Part shown: in pieces, positions 17,609-25,540 of the stretch
Layout of the letters: every line of letters begins with the position of its first letter
Numbering within the stretch: position 1 is the stretch's first letter
Origin: Nitrospirota bacterium
GTDB lineage: Bacteria > Nitrospirota > Thermodesulfovibrionia > Thermodesulfovibrionales > UBA6898
Assembly: GCA_016215155.1 (NCBI GenBank)
Contig: JACRLQ010000046.1
Span: 1,122 to 60,669 of the forward strand
DNA length: 59,548 nucleotides
Reading direction: 5' to 3'
Program-made: the position numbers and the translations under genes
Notes under the pieces: model-generated
What the model was told of the DNA's origin: nothing
What the model saw: only the letters and a program-made list of their open reading frames with translations
Database searches by the model: none

Positions 17609-17651
17609 TGGCACAAATATTGTTAAATATATGCCGTAAAGCAGATATAAT
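17609..17651 (+). promoter_or_regulatory. Sigma54-like promoter with an overlapping TATAAT
   Basis: TTGGCACAAATATTGTTA at about 17608-17625 fits the -24/-12 layout (TGGCAC, five bases, TTG) with the spacing required for sigma54. It deviates at the -12 side (TTGTT instead of TTGCW). Downstream, TATAAT at 17646-17651 has only a weak -35 (TTAAAT, 17 bases upstream). Both could drive the exported protein at 17686. A sigma54-dependent activator gene lies 2.1 kb downstream. Confidence 0.45.
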
Positions 17652-17685
17652 GCTCGAACTTCAAAAATGGAAGGAGGTGAACAAG

Positions 17686-18240
17686 ATGAAAAAGACAATA
17701 GCAATTTTACTTACAATGATCTTCGTATTTGCGGTAACCTCGGTGACCTTTGCGTCCGACGCAAAGAAGGAAGCGGCCCCTGCGGCAGCTGCCAAGGCTG
17801 AGGCAAAGAAGGAGGCGGCCCCTGTCGAGAAGAAAGACGCAAAGCCTGCCAAGAAGTCTGCTCCCCAGCAGGCCACCGGCGAGGTTGCGGCAGTCGATGC
17901 CAAGGCCAAGACCATGACAGTCAAGGCCCCGAAGAAGGGTGATGTCACCGTTTCAACCGATGACAAGACCAAGTTCATGCCTGCCGGCAAGACGATAGCT
18001 GACGTTAAGGCCGGAGACAAGGTCACAGTGAAATATACTGAGACTGACGGCAAGAACACGGCAAAGAGCGTCGAGATCAAGGCGGCCCCTGCGAAGAAAG
18101 AGGAGAAGAAGGCGGCTCCTGCGGCGGCAGCTCCGAAGGCTGAGGAGAAGAAGGCGGCCCCCGCGGCCCCTGCGGCGGCAGCTCCGAAGGCTGAAGAGAA
18201 GAAGGCGGCTCCCGCCAAAAAGGCGGCCAGCGGCTACTAA
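17686..18240 (+). CDS. Exported Ala/Lys/Pro-rich protein
   Basis: 184 residues. Residues 1-23 are a clear signal peptide (MKKTIAILLTMIFVFAVTSV, cleavage near FASD). Two low-complexity arms of Ala, Lys, Glu and Pro flank a central beta domain of about 70 residues (TGEVAAVDAKAKTMTVK, VTVSTDDKTKFMPAGKTIADVKAGDKVTVKYTETDGKNTAKSVEIK), which resembles DUF5666-like OB/beta domains. The 3' arm has repeated KAEEKKAAPA units. A perfect AGGAGGTGA ribosome site precedes the ATG and decides the start. Such Lys/Ala/Pro arms suggest periplasmic binding to wall or polyanions, but this is a guess. A terminator follows. Confidence 0.8.
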   Translation: MKKTIAILLTMIFVFAVTSVTFASDAKKEAAPAAAAKAEAKKEAAPVEKKDAKPAKKSAPQQATGEVAAVDAKAKTMTVKAPKKGDVTVSTDDKTKFMPAGKTIADVKAGDKVTVKYTETDGKNTAKSVEIKAAPAKKEEKKAAPAAAAPKAEEKKAAPAAPAAAAPKAEEKKAAPAKKAASGY

Positions 18241-18256
18241 TTTGTATTGGAACTTT

Positions 18257-18297
18257 AAAAACCTCCCCTGGAGTCATTCCATGGGGAGGTTTTTCTT
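18257..18297 (+). terminator. Rho-independent terminator
   Basis: AACCTCCCC...GGGGAGGTT forms a GC-rich hairpin around a short loop, followed by TTTTTCTTTTCC. It lies 20 bases after the stop of the exported protein and separates it from the sensor kinase. Confidence 0.85.
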
Positions 18298-18341
18298 TTC
18301 CTTAGTTGGCCTCTTTGGCCTCCGTTGAGATAGAATATCAG

Positions 18342-19790
18342 ATGGATACCGACAAGGCCCTGCTGAAAGACTATTTTCTCAGACTGTCCCTCAAGACAAA
18401 GCTTACTCTCATGATGCTTTTTCTGAGCCTCCTCCTTATGACCGTGTATATATCCCTATACGCACAGACCGAAAGGGCCATGTATGAGGAGTTTGAAAAG
18501 CAGACCGCCGAACTCTCAAAGGCCATACAGGTTGGGGTCGAGGAGGTCACAAGCAGCGGCGCCACGGATGAAAAAAGGCTCCAGACATACCTCAACAAGC
18601 TCAATACCAAGGGTGTCAGGGAGTTATCGATCATAAGCAACACGGACAAAATAATCTCGAGCACGGACCCCAAAAATATCGGGAAGTGGATAACGACCAA
18701 GAAAAAAGAGCTGATCTTCAAGGCTGAACTGGGGGAACCCGTAACGGGTGAAGGCCATGCGTATAATGTAATCATACCTGTCGTCGCCGGAGAAAAGCAT
18801 TATGGGTATATCCATCTCACCATAAACACCGAGGACTTCTCCACCTTCATGCAGAAAAGACTCCTTCAGAGGATCCTCGCCGCGCTGCTTGTCTTCGGGA
18901 TCGGGATTGTATTCATAGTATATCTTGCGGGGAGGTACACAAAGCCGATTGAAGATGTCGTTGCGGCCGCACGCGCCGTTGCCGGGGGAGACCTGGACCA
19001 TGTGCTCAAGACCGAGCGCAAGGATGAAATAGGAGAACTTACGCACAGTTTCAACTTCATGGTAAGAAAACTCAAAGAGGAGCGGGAGCTGGAGGAGAGA
19101 TTAAGGAAGGCCGAGCATCTTGCGGGGGTCGGCCAGTTTTCAAGAAGCCTGGCCCACGAGATAAGAAACCCGCTTAATTTCATCAGCCTCTCGATCGACC
19201 ATATGCAGGAGAAATACAGGCCTGCCCTGACGGAAAATTCGGAAGCGTTCAACACAATGATCCTCAATATAAAAAAAGAGATCCAGAGGGTCAGTAAGTT
19301 CGCGGAGAGTTTCCTTGAATACAGCAGGCCCCTAGAATTCGAAAAACAGAAGACCGATATCGGCCTCCTCCTGGAGGACATATTAAGCCTGGTCATGGCG
19401 AAGGCGCAAAAAGACGGCATCGAAATTGTCAGGCAGCTTGATGTCCTCCCCCAGCTGATGATTGACCCGGAGTTCATCAAGACCTGCATCTATAACCTGA
19501 TCCTCAATGCCTTTCAGGCGATGCCGGGGGGAGGGACGCTTACGATAAAAACATCACGGGTCGATGAGATGTTCTGTCTGACCGTCGAAGACACGGGCAC
19601 AGGGATATCCGAAGAACTCATAGGCAAGATATTCGATCCCTTTTTCACGACGAAGGTGAAGGGACTCGGGCTTGGGCTTGCAATCACAAAAAGGGTCATA
19701 GAAGAACACGACGGCCGGGTCGAATTCAGGAGCCGGGAAGGGAAGGGAAGCATTGTCACAGTGCTTCTGCCGATGGACAAGGAGGAATAG
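18342..19790 (+). CDS. Membrane sensor histidine kinase
   Basis: An NtrB-like kinase of 482 residues. TM1 lies near residues 22-41, with a periplasmic sensor segment of about 135 residues. TM2 follows near 178-197 (ILAALLVFGIGIVFIVYLAG), then HAMP (KPIEDVVAAARAVAGGDLDHVL), a coiled stretch, HisKA with phospho-accepting His272 (SLAHEIRNPLNF), and HATPase with N box (NLILNAFQAMPGGG), DTGTGI and GLGLAI. The ATG at 18342 is preferred over a TTG at 18306. Its stop abuts the response regulator gene, so the two form one signalling pair. The signal is unknown. Confidence 0.92.
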   Translation: MDTDKALLKDYFLRLSLKTKLTLMMLFLSLLLMTVYISLYAQTERAMYEEFEKQTAELSKAIQVGVEEVTSSGATDEKRLQTYLNKLNTKGVRELSIISNTDKIISSTDPKNIGKWITTKKKELIFKAELGEPVTGEGHAYNVIIPVVAGEKHYGYIHLTINTEDFSTFMQKRLLQRILAALLVFGIGIVFIVYLAGRYTKPIEDVVAAARAVAGGDLDHVLKTERKDEIGELTHSFNFMVRKLKEERELEERLRKAEHLAGVGQFSRSLAHEIRNPLNFISLSIDHMQEKYRPALTENSEAFNTMILNIKKEIQRVSKFAESFLEYSRPLEFEKQKTDIGLLLEDILSLVMAKAQKDGIEIVRQLDVLPQLMIDPEFIKTCIYNLILNAFQAMPGGGTLTIKTSRVDEMFCLTVEDTGTGISEELIGKIFDPFFTTKVKGLGLGLAITKRVIEEHDGRVEFRSREGKGSIVTVLLPMDKEE

Positions 19791-21175
19791 ATGGCTGTCA
19801 TACTCGTTGTTGACGATGAGCCCCTTCAGAGGGACATTCTAAAGACTATCCTGGACGATGAAGGCTACGAGACCTATACCGCGGCATCAGGGGAAGAGGC
19901 CCTGGTCCTGATCGGGAAATTCCATCCCGAGGTGATCCTGACGGACCTCAAGATGGAAGGCATGGACGGCATAGAGCTGATCGAACAGGCGCCCAGAGAA
20001 CCGTTTGAACCTTCGATGATAATCATGACCGCGCACGGGACGATCTCTTCCGCTGTAGAGGCGATCAAAAAGGGGCCTTCGACTACCTTACGAAACCGCT
20101 CGATAAAAGCTCGATGCTGCTTACGGTAAAAAGAGCTCTCGAGAGGGCTGAACTTCTGAGGCAGAACTTCCAGCTCAGGAAGGAACTTTACGACAAGTTC
20201 AGGATCGAGGGCATTGTCGGAAAATCCGACAAGATGACGGAGGCCATCGAAATATTGAAGAAGGTCTCTACAAGCTCCGCAACCGTGCTTATACACGGGG
20301 AAAGCGGCACAGGAAAGGAACTCGTGGCCAGGGCCATCCACTATAACAGCCCCAGAAGATCGAAACCCTTCACGGCTCTGAACTGTTCGGCAATCCCCGA
20401 GAACCTCTTCGAGAGCGAACTCTTCGGGTATGAACCAGGGGCCTTTACCGGCGCGTTGTCCAGAAAGGCCGGACTATTCGAGGCGTCGAATAACGGGACG
20501 ATATTCCTGGATGAAATCGGAGACATGCCTCAACTCATGCAGTCGAAACTCCTTCGGGTACTCCAGGACAAGGAGGTAAGGCGTCTGGGGGGCAAGGATG
20601 TCATCAAGATAGACGTAAGGATCATTGCCGCGACAAACAAGGACCTTGAAAAAGAGATGTCCAGAGGAAATTTCAGGGAAGACCTGTATTACAGGCTGAA
20701 GGTCGTGACCATCGAACTCCCGCCGCTAAGGGAGCGACGGACTGACGTCCCTGAACTCGCTGATTTCTTTGCCCAAAAATACAGCAAGGAGTTTGGAAGG
20801 AGGATCAGGGGCATCGAGGCCCCGGCCGTCAGGGCGCTTTCCGATTACGGCTGGCCCGGCAATATCAGGCAGCTTGAGTCCGTAATGGAACGGGCGGTGC
20901 TTATGAGCGACGGGGATATAATTAGGGTCAAAGACATTAAGGGCGAATTGAGGACTGCTCACCAGGCTGATCCGCTCGATTTCGACATCCCCGACGAAGG
21001 CATCAAATTCGAAGAACTCGAAGAGAGGCTCATGAAAAAGGCCATGGCGAAGGCAAACGGGGTCGTGGCAAAGGCCTCCAAGCTGCTGGGCATGAGCTAT
21101 AAGACCTTCTGGTACCGCTGGGAAAAGATGAACGTCAGCGGGGGGACGAAAAAAGAGGGCGGAAAAGAGGATTGA
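19791..21175 (+). pseudogene. Sigma54-dependent NtrC-family response regulator, frameshifted
   Basis: The receiver domain starts MAVILVVDDEP with phospho-acceptor Asp52 (ILTDLKM). The frame breaks in a G run at 20072-20075: one more G would give AIKKGAFDYLTKPLD, exactly the family sequence, and join the frame that carries the rest. Downstream are the AAA+ domain (GESGTGKELVARAIH, GAFTGA for sigma54 contact, FLDEIGDMP, and the arginine finger region) and a Fis-type HTH (AKASKLLGMSYKTFWYRW). As written, the gene yields a 112-residue receiver and a separate 353-residue AAA+-HTH frame from the ATG at 20114. A homopolymer sequencing error, a real mutation or slippage would each explain this. Confidence 0.88.
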
Positions 21176-21238
21176 CCCGGCTGACCCGGGAGGGCAAACA
21201 AAGGGGTGGGCACTGCAAATACCGGCTAAAAAGCAGCG

Positions 21239-22063
21239 CTACTTAAGATAGTCCCTAAGGCCGTCTTCCCAGCGCCGGGCCGGCTCCAGGCCTTCAAGCC
21301 TCAGCATCGTATTCCCAAGCACGGAGTTTACCGGCCTCTTCGCGGGCCGGGGGAACTTGTCGGTGGTCACCGGATTTATTTTCCTTTGTATCCCCGTCAG
21401 CTCCCCGATCTTCACGGCAAATTCATACCAGGAGCATGTCCCGCTGTTGGTGATATGATACGTGCCGTACCCTTTGCCGGAGAGCTCGCGGAGCTTGTCC
21501 GCGAGGTCAACCGTATATGTCGGGCATCCCCTCTGGTCGTCCACGACATCGAGACTCTCCCGTTCGGCAAGAAGCCTCCCGATGGTCGCGACAAAATTCC
21601 TGCCATTTTTTCCATAAAGCCACGAGGTGCGGACAATGTAATGCCTGCTTGTAAGCGATGAGACGAACCGCTCTCCCATCAGCTTGGAAAGCCCATACTG
21701 ATTGACCGGGTTGGTCATGTCCCATTCGTCGTAGTGGCCGGTCTTCGTGCCGTCAAATACATAATCGGTGCTTATATACATGAGGGGACAACGGAGCTCT
21801 TCAGCGGCCATCGAGAGGTTCCTGGTGCCCACCCCATTGACAAGATACGCCTTCTCAGGCTCCGCCTCGGCGCGGTCCACGTCAGTGTAAGCGGCCGCGT
21901 GAATGAGCAGGTCAGGTTTGATCTCCCTCATGGTCTTTATTACGGAATCCATTACTGTGATATCAAGGGAACCAAGCGTAAGGCCGACGACGTCGACGTC
22001 TTTAAAGGCCCTGAGGATATCATGCCCCAGCATCCCCTCGGAACCGGTAAGGGCCACCCTCAT
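21239..22063 (-). CDS. rmlD: dTDP-4-dehydrorhamnose reductase
   Basis: Last step of dTDP-L-rhamnose synthesis, NAD(P)H-dependent. An extended SDR of 274 residues with TGSEGMLGHDI, HAAAYTDVDRAE, YISTDYVFDG and the catalytic YGLSKLMGE. The C-terminus (RPVNSVLGNTMLRLEGL) is typical. It overlaps rmlB by one base (TAATG) and is the last gene of the cluster. Confidence 0.93.
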   Translation of the reverse strand: MRVALTGSEGMLGHDILRAFKDVDVVGLTLGSLDITVMDSVIKTMREIKPDLLIHAAAYTDVDRAEAEPEKAYLVNGVGTRNLSMAAEELRCPLMYISTDYVFDGTKTGHYDEWDMTNPVNQYGLSKLMGERFVSSLTSRHYIVRTSWLYGKNGRNFVATIGRLLAERESLDVVDDQRGCPTYTVDLADKLRELSGKGYGTYHITNSGTCSWYEFAVKIGELTGIQRKINPVTTDKFPRPAKRPVNSVLGNTMLRLEGLEPARRWEDGLRDYLK

Positions 22064-23085
22064 TACGAGAGCCTCCGGCCGTACTGCACATCATAATATT
22101 TCATGTATTGTCCCGAGGTGATCCGGCCCCACCAGTCCCTGTTTCCGACGTACCAGCGGACTGTCTCGGCTATCCCGTTTTCGAAGCCTACCGTCGGCCT
22201 CCAGCCGAGTTCAGACTCGATCTTCGAAGGGTCAATGGCATATCTCCTGTCGTGTCCCGGTCTGTCTTTTACATAGGTAATGAGGCCGTTCAGCCCGGCG
22301 ATGTCCGATCCGGTCACGTCCGAGACGGAAGAAAGAATCCGCGAAACGATATCGATGTTCTGCTGTTCGTTCCTGCCGCCTATGTTATATACCTCGCCCG
22401 CCCTGCCCTTATGGAAGACCATATCTACTGCCCGGCAGTGATCGAGGACATGTATCCAGTCACGCACGTTTCTGCCGTCTCCATATACCGGAAGGGGTTT
22501 AGAGGCAAGCGCGTTTATTATCATGAGCGGGATCAGTTTTTCGGGGAACTGAAATGGCCCGTAGTTATTCGAGCAGCGCGTAATCACGGCATCGACCCCG
22601 TAGGTTTCGTGGTATGCCCTGACAAACAGGTCGGATGAGGCCTTGCTCGCCGCATAAGGACTGTTCGGACTCAATGGAGAGGCCTCAGTAAAAAGACCTT
22701 CGGAGATCGAACCATAGACCTCGTCGGTCGAGACATGGAGCATCCGCAGTCCCCTCGTTTTTGCCAGATCAAGGAGATTCTTTGTGCCGCCTATGTTCGT
22801 CCTCAGAAAAGGGGATGAATCCAGTATGGACCTGTCCACATGACTCTCGGCCGCGAAATGGATTATCGAGTCGAAACGAAGACTCTCAAGGAGGGTCATG
22901 TCGCAGATGTCGCCTTTTACAAAGGTATGTCTGTCGTTTTCCTCCAGGTCCCGCAGGTTTTCGAGATTCCCGGCATAGGTCAGGCTGTCAAGATTGACCA
23001 CCTCGTACCCGGGATACCGGGACAGGACAAACCTGACAAAATTCGAACCGATAAACCCCGCCCCGCCGGTAATCAGGATCTTCAT
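22063..23085 (-). CDS. rmlB: dTDP-glucose 4,6-dehydratase
   Basis: Converts dTDP-glucose to dTDP-4-keto-6-deoxyglucose. The protein has 340 residues with the NAD motif TGGAGFIGSNFVR, HFAAESHVDRSI, HVSTDEVYGS, the catalytic YAASKASSDLFVRAYHETYG, and NNYGPFQFPEKLIPL. These motifs are diagnostic for RmlB. It overlaps its neighbours by one base on each side. Confidence 0.95.
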   Translation of the reverse strand: MKILITGGAGFIGSNFVRFVLSRYPGYEVVNLDSLTYAGNLENLRDLEENDRHTFVKGDICDMTLLESLRFDSIIHFAAESHVDRSILDSSPFLRTNIGGTKNLLDLAKTRGLRMLHVSTDEVYGSISEGLFTEASPLSPNSPYAASKASSDLFVRAYHETYGVDAVITRCSNNYGPFQFPEKLIPLMIINALASKPLPVYGDGRNVRDWIHVLDHCRAVDMVFHKGRAGEVYNIGGRNEQQNIDIVSRILSSVSDVTGSDIAGLNGLITYVKDRPGHDRRYAIDPSKIESELGWRPTVGFENGIAETVRWYVGNRDWWGRITSGQYMKYYDVQYGRRLS

Positions 23086-23525
23086 CAGTCTAACCTGAAG
23101 GGAGAGGACGGATCGCTTTCGTGCCTTATTTCATCTACCGGAGAGGTCTTGCCCTCACCCTTGAAAAGTCTGTCGGGAAAGTTCAGGACCATCGCCTCGG
23201 ACTGCCCGATATTTTTGTAGGCATGAACGACCCCGGGAGGGACAATCGCTATATGAGGACTTCCGTCAAGGTCAACGACGAGTTTTTCACCTTTTGTGGC
23301 GGACCCGCTTCTGTTGTCCCACAGATATAACCGGAACGGACCCAGGAAGCAAAAAAAGTCCGACTGGACAAGGTGCTCGTGGGGACCGCGCGCGACCCCG
23401 GGCCTGGTCATGGATATATAAGACATTACGGGCCGGTACGAGGTCTCGTCGTTTCTGAATATCTCGGCGAGCCAGCCCCTTTCATCGGCATATGAGACAA
23501 GTTTTTTTACAATAACGCCTTCCAT
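23085..23525 (-). CDS. rmlC: dTDP-4-dehydrorhamnose 3,5-epimerase-like cupin
   Basis: A cupin of 146 residues with RGWLAEIFRNDE, the conserved HEHLVQSDFFCFLG (normally H-x-H-x-x-Q) and VPPGVVHAYKNIG. It is shorter than classical RmlC (about 180 residues) and belongs to the short RmlC-like/WxcM-like group. Its place between rmlA and rmlB makes the epimerase role likely, though sugar isomerase variants exist in the same fold. Confidence 0.82.
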   Translation of the reverse strand: MEGVIVKKLVSYADERGWLAEIFRNDETSYRPVMSYISMTRPGVARGPHEHLVQSDFFCFLGPFRLYLWDNRSGSATKGEKLVVDLDGSPHIAIVPPGVVHAYKNIGQSEAMVLNFPDRLFKGEGKTSPVDEIRHESDPSSPFRLD

Positions 23526-23529
23526 CCCG

Positions 23530-24594
23530 CTAGACCTCCATCACCGAATCGTCGCCGAGCATAAGCCGAAGGGCCTTGTGCCCGCTGTTTTTTGTTATCC
23601 TGACCCTTCTGCCTATCAGGCTGTCGTCGAGCCTTTCTATGTCCAGCACTTCACTGCCGTTCATAATCACGGAGTGTTCCACGGAAGAATTTATTATCCT
23701 TACATCGTCCCCGATGCTGGTATGAGGACCGACAAAGGAATTCTCCACTATCGTGTTTTCTCCTATGACGACCGGCCCGCGGATGGTGCTCGACTTTATG
23801 ATCGAATTCCCGCCCACGGTGACCCTCCCCAGTATCTTGCTGGACCTGTCTATCGTGCCTTCAATATTTTTTTTACCCCATTGATCAAGAACAATGGCGT
23901 TGGCGGTCAGGAGGTCGTCCTTCTTGCCGGTGTCGAGCCACCAGGAATCCAGGATACAGCTCTTGACACTCCTGCCCATAAGAATGAGCTCCTGGATTGC
24001 GTCCGTAATTTCGAGTTCTCCGCGACTGGAGGGCTTGATACGGTCGATGGCCTTATGTATCATGGGTGAAAAAATATAGACCCCTACAAGCGCCAGGTTT
24101 GACGGCGGGTTCTCGGGTTTTTCGATCAGCCTTATGATGCTGCCGCTTTTCGTTATCTCCGCAACGCCGAACTGGCGGGGATTTTCGACCTCTTTAAGAA
24201 GGATAAGGGCGTCTGATTTCTTCTTCGTAAAATCACCCACGAATTTCAGGATGTCCCTGCCTATGAGGTTGTCCCCGAGATACATCACAAAGGGTGAAGA
24301 CTTAAGATAGGGTCTGGCCACCTTGACCGCGTGCGCAAGCCCCGCGGGGGCCTCCTGCAGTATATAGGTAATCTTCGCGTTCCATCTGCCCCCGTCTCCT
24401 ATGGCCTCTTTTATCTCCTGCCCGGTCTCGGGAGAGATGATGATCCCGATGTCAGATATCCCCGCCTTTACTATATTGTCTATGCAGTAAAAGAGTATCG
24501 GACGGTTGGCTACAGGGACAAGCTGCTTGGCCCCGGAATAGGTCAACGGTCTCAGACGGGTACCCTTACCGCCGCTTAATATCAGTGCTTTCAT
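23530..24594 (-). CDS. rmlA: Glucose-1-phosphate thymidylyltransferase, long form
   Basis: First step of dTDP-sugar synthesis. The nucleotidyltransferase domain begins KALILSGGKGTRLRPLT and has GDNLIGRDI and the sugar-binding segment IEKPENPPSNLALVGVY. Unlike the 290-residue RmlA, this protein has 354 residues. The extra C-terminal part has hexapeptide-like turns (GRVTVGGNSIIKSSTIRGPVVIGENTIVE), the StrD-type long form. First gene of the rhamnose cluster on the minus strand. A weak hairpin at 24641-24662 lies between it and the upstream gene. Confidence 0.9.
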   Translation of the reverse strand: MKALILSGGKGTRLRPLTYSGAKQLVPVANRPILFYCIDNIVKAGISDIGIIISPETGQEIKEAIGDGGRWNAKITYILQEAPAGLAHAVKVARPYLKSSPFVMYLGDNLIGRDILKFVGDFTKKKSDALILLKEVENPRQFGVAEITKSGSIIRLIEKPENPPSNLALVGVYIFSPMIHKAIDRIKPSSRGELEITDAIQELILMGRSVKSCILDSWWLDTGKKDDLLTANAIVLDQWGKKNIEGTIDRSSKILGRVTVGGNSIIKSSTIRGPVVIGENTIVENSFVGPHTSIGDDVRIINSSVEHSVIMNGSEVLDIERLDDSLIGRRVRITKNSGHKALRLMLGDDSVMEV

Positions 24595-24685
24595 GGGATT
24601 TATAATAGCCTAAGGAAAAAAGTTAATTCAATAAGAAGAAACGCCGTTATTGCATAACGCCTTTTATGATAATCCCAAGTTGAAT

Positions 24686-25540
24686 TCACTGCTGCTCGTC
24701 GGTTTCCTCATTTTCTTCCGTCTCAATTTTTTTCGATGTATCCGGCTGGGAATCCATGATTTCCTCCTGCTTCGGCGCTGCCGGTGTCAGCAGGCGTCTC
24801 TGTATGGGCGGGTTCTTCTGTATGCCGGTTGGAGCGCCCTTGGGCACAAATGCAGGCCCTTCCCTCGGCACAAATGCCGGAGCGCTCCTGGGCGCGGCCG
24901 GGGGCGCGGAGCTCTTTGGCGGGGCCGAAGGCTGCGAAGCAGCCGCGGGCTCAGGGGCGCGGGCAGGCGTTGCGGGCGCAGCCGAGGGCGCCGGGGGCCG
25001 GCTGGGCGTTGCCGGCGCAGCGGCCGGCGCAGGGGGCCGGACGGTGGCCGCGGGCGCGGGGGTGCGGGCCTTCGAGGCATCAGGCCTGCCGGTGCTTTTG
25101 CCGGGGGCAGGAGCGGGCGCAGCGATGGCATATATCTCGATCATTTCGACCTTGCCGGTCGTATCATACTTAAGAGTATAGTTTTTCTCATTTATCAGGG
25201 TCATGATCCTTACGATCCCGCGTTCGAGTTCAATGCCCCTGAACCTCGTATTGAGTTTCCTTGACTGGACGTCGCCGCTCATCGTGACCTTGATCCCCGA
25301 CTGCTCGGCTATCGCCTTCATAACGTCTCCGAAGTCGGCGTCAACAAGCTCAATACTGAGGAGGCCGTCACTTATTTCGACGTTGACGACCTTCTCCGCG
25401 GGACGGGGTGCGCCCTCGGCAGTCTCAGGCACTGCCGGAGTCACCGCTTTTTGGGCAGGCCCCTGGGAAAATGCCGGGCCCGCTATCGCGATAAGAAAGA
25501 GTATAATGACCGTGATTATACGGTCACGCATGTTTATCAT
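24686..25540 (-). CDS. Exported STN-domain protein with a Pro/Ala-rich tail
   Basis: A signal anchor (MRDRIITVIILFLIAIAGPAFS) leads to a domain of about 90 residues, LLSIELVDADFGDVMKAIAEQSGIKVTMSG..., resembling the secretin/TonB short N-terminal (STN) domain. The next 110 residues are mostly Pro and Ala, and the end is Glu-rich. STN modules bind peptidoglycan or partner proteins in secretion, pilus and TonB systems. No secretin barrel follows, so this is a free-standing STN protein. ATG at 25540, with GTGAGG upstream, overlaps the end of the EF-G gene; ATG at 25531 is an alternative. Confidence 0.7.
   Translation of the reverse strand: MINMRDRIITVIILFLIAIAGPAFSQGPAQKAVTPAVPETAEGAPRPAEKVVNVEISDGLLSIELVDADFGDVMKAIAEQSGIKVTMSGDVQSRKLNTRFRGIELERGIVRIMTLINEKNYTLKYDTTGKVEMIEIYAIAAPAPAPGKSTGRPDASKARTPAPAATVRPPAPAAAPATPSRPPAPSAAPATPARAPEPAAASQPSAPPKSSAPPAAPRSAPAFVPREGPAFVPKGAPTGIQKNPPIQRRLLTPAAPKQEEIMDSQPDTSKKIETEENEETDEQQ

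Noticed and set aside
24756-25181. Long Gly/Ala-rich plus-strand frames opposite the STN protein
   Set aside because: They are reverse readings of the Pro/Ala-rich coding region; the minus-strand frame has a signal peptide and a known domain.
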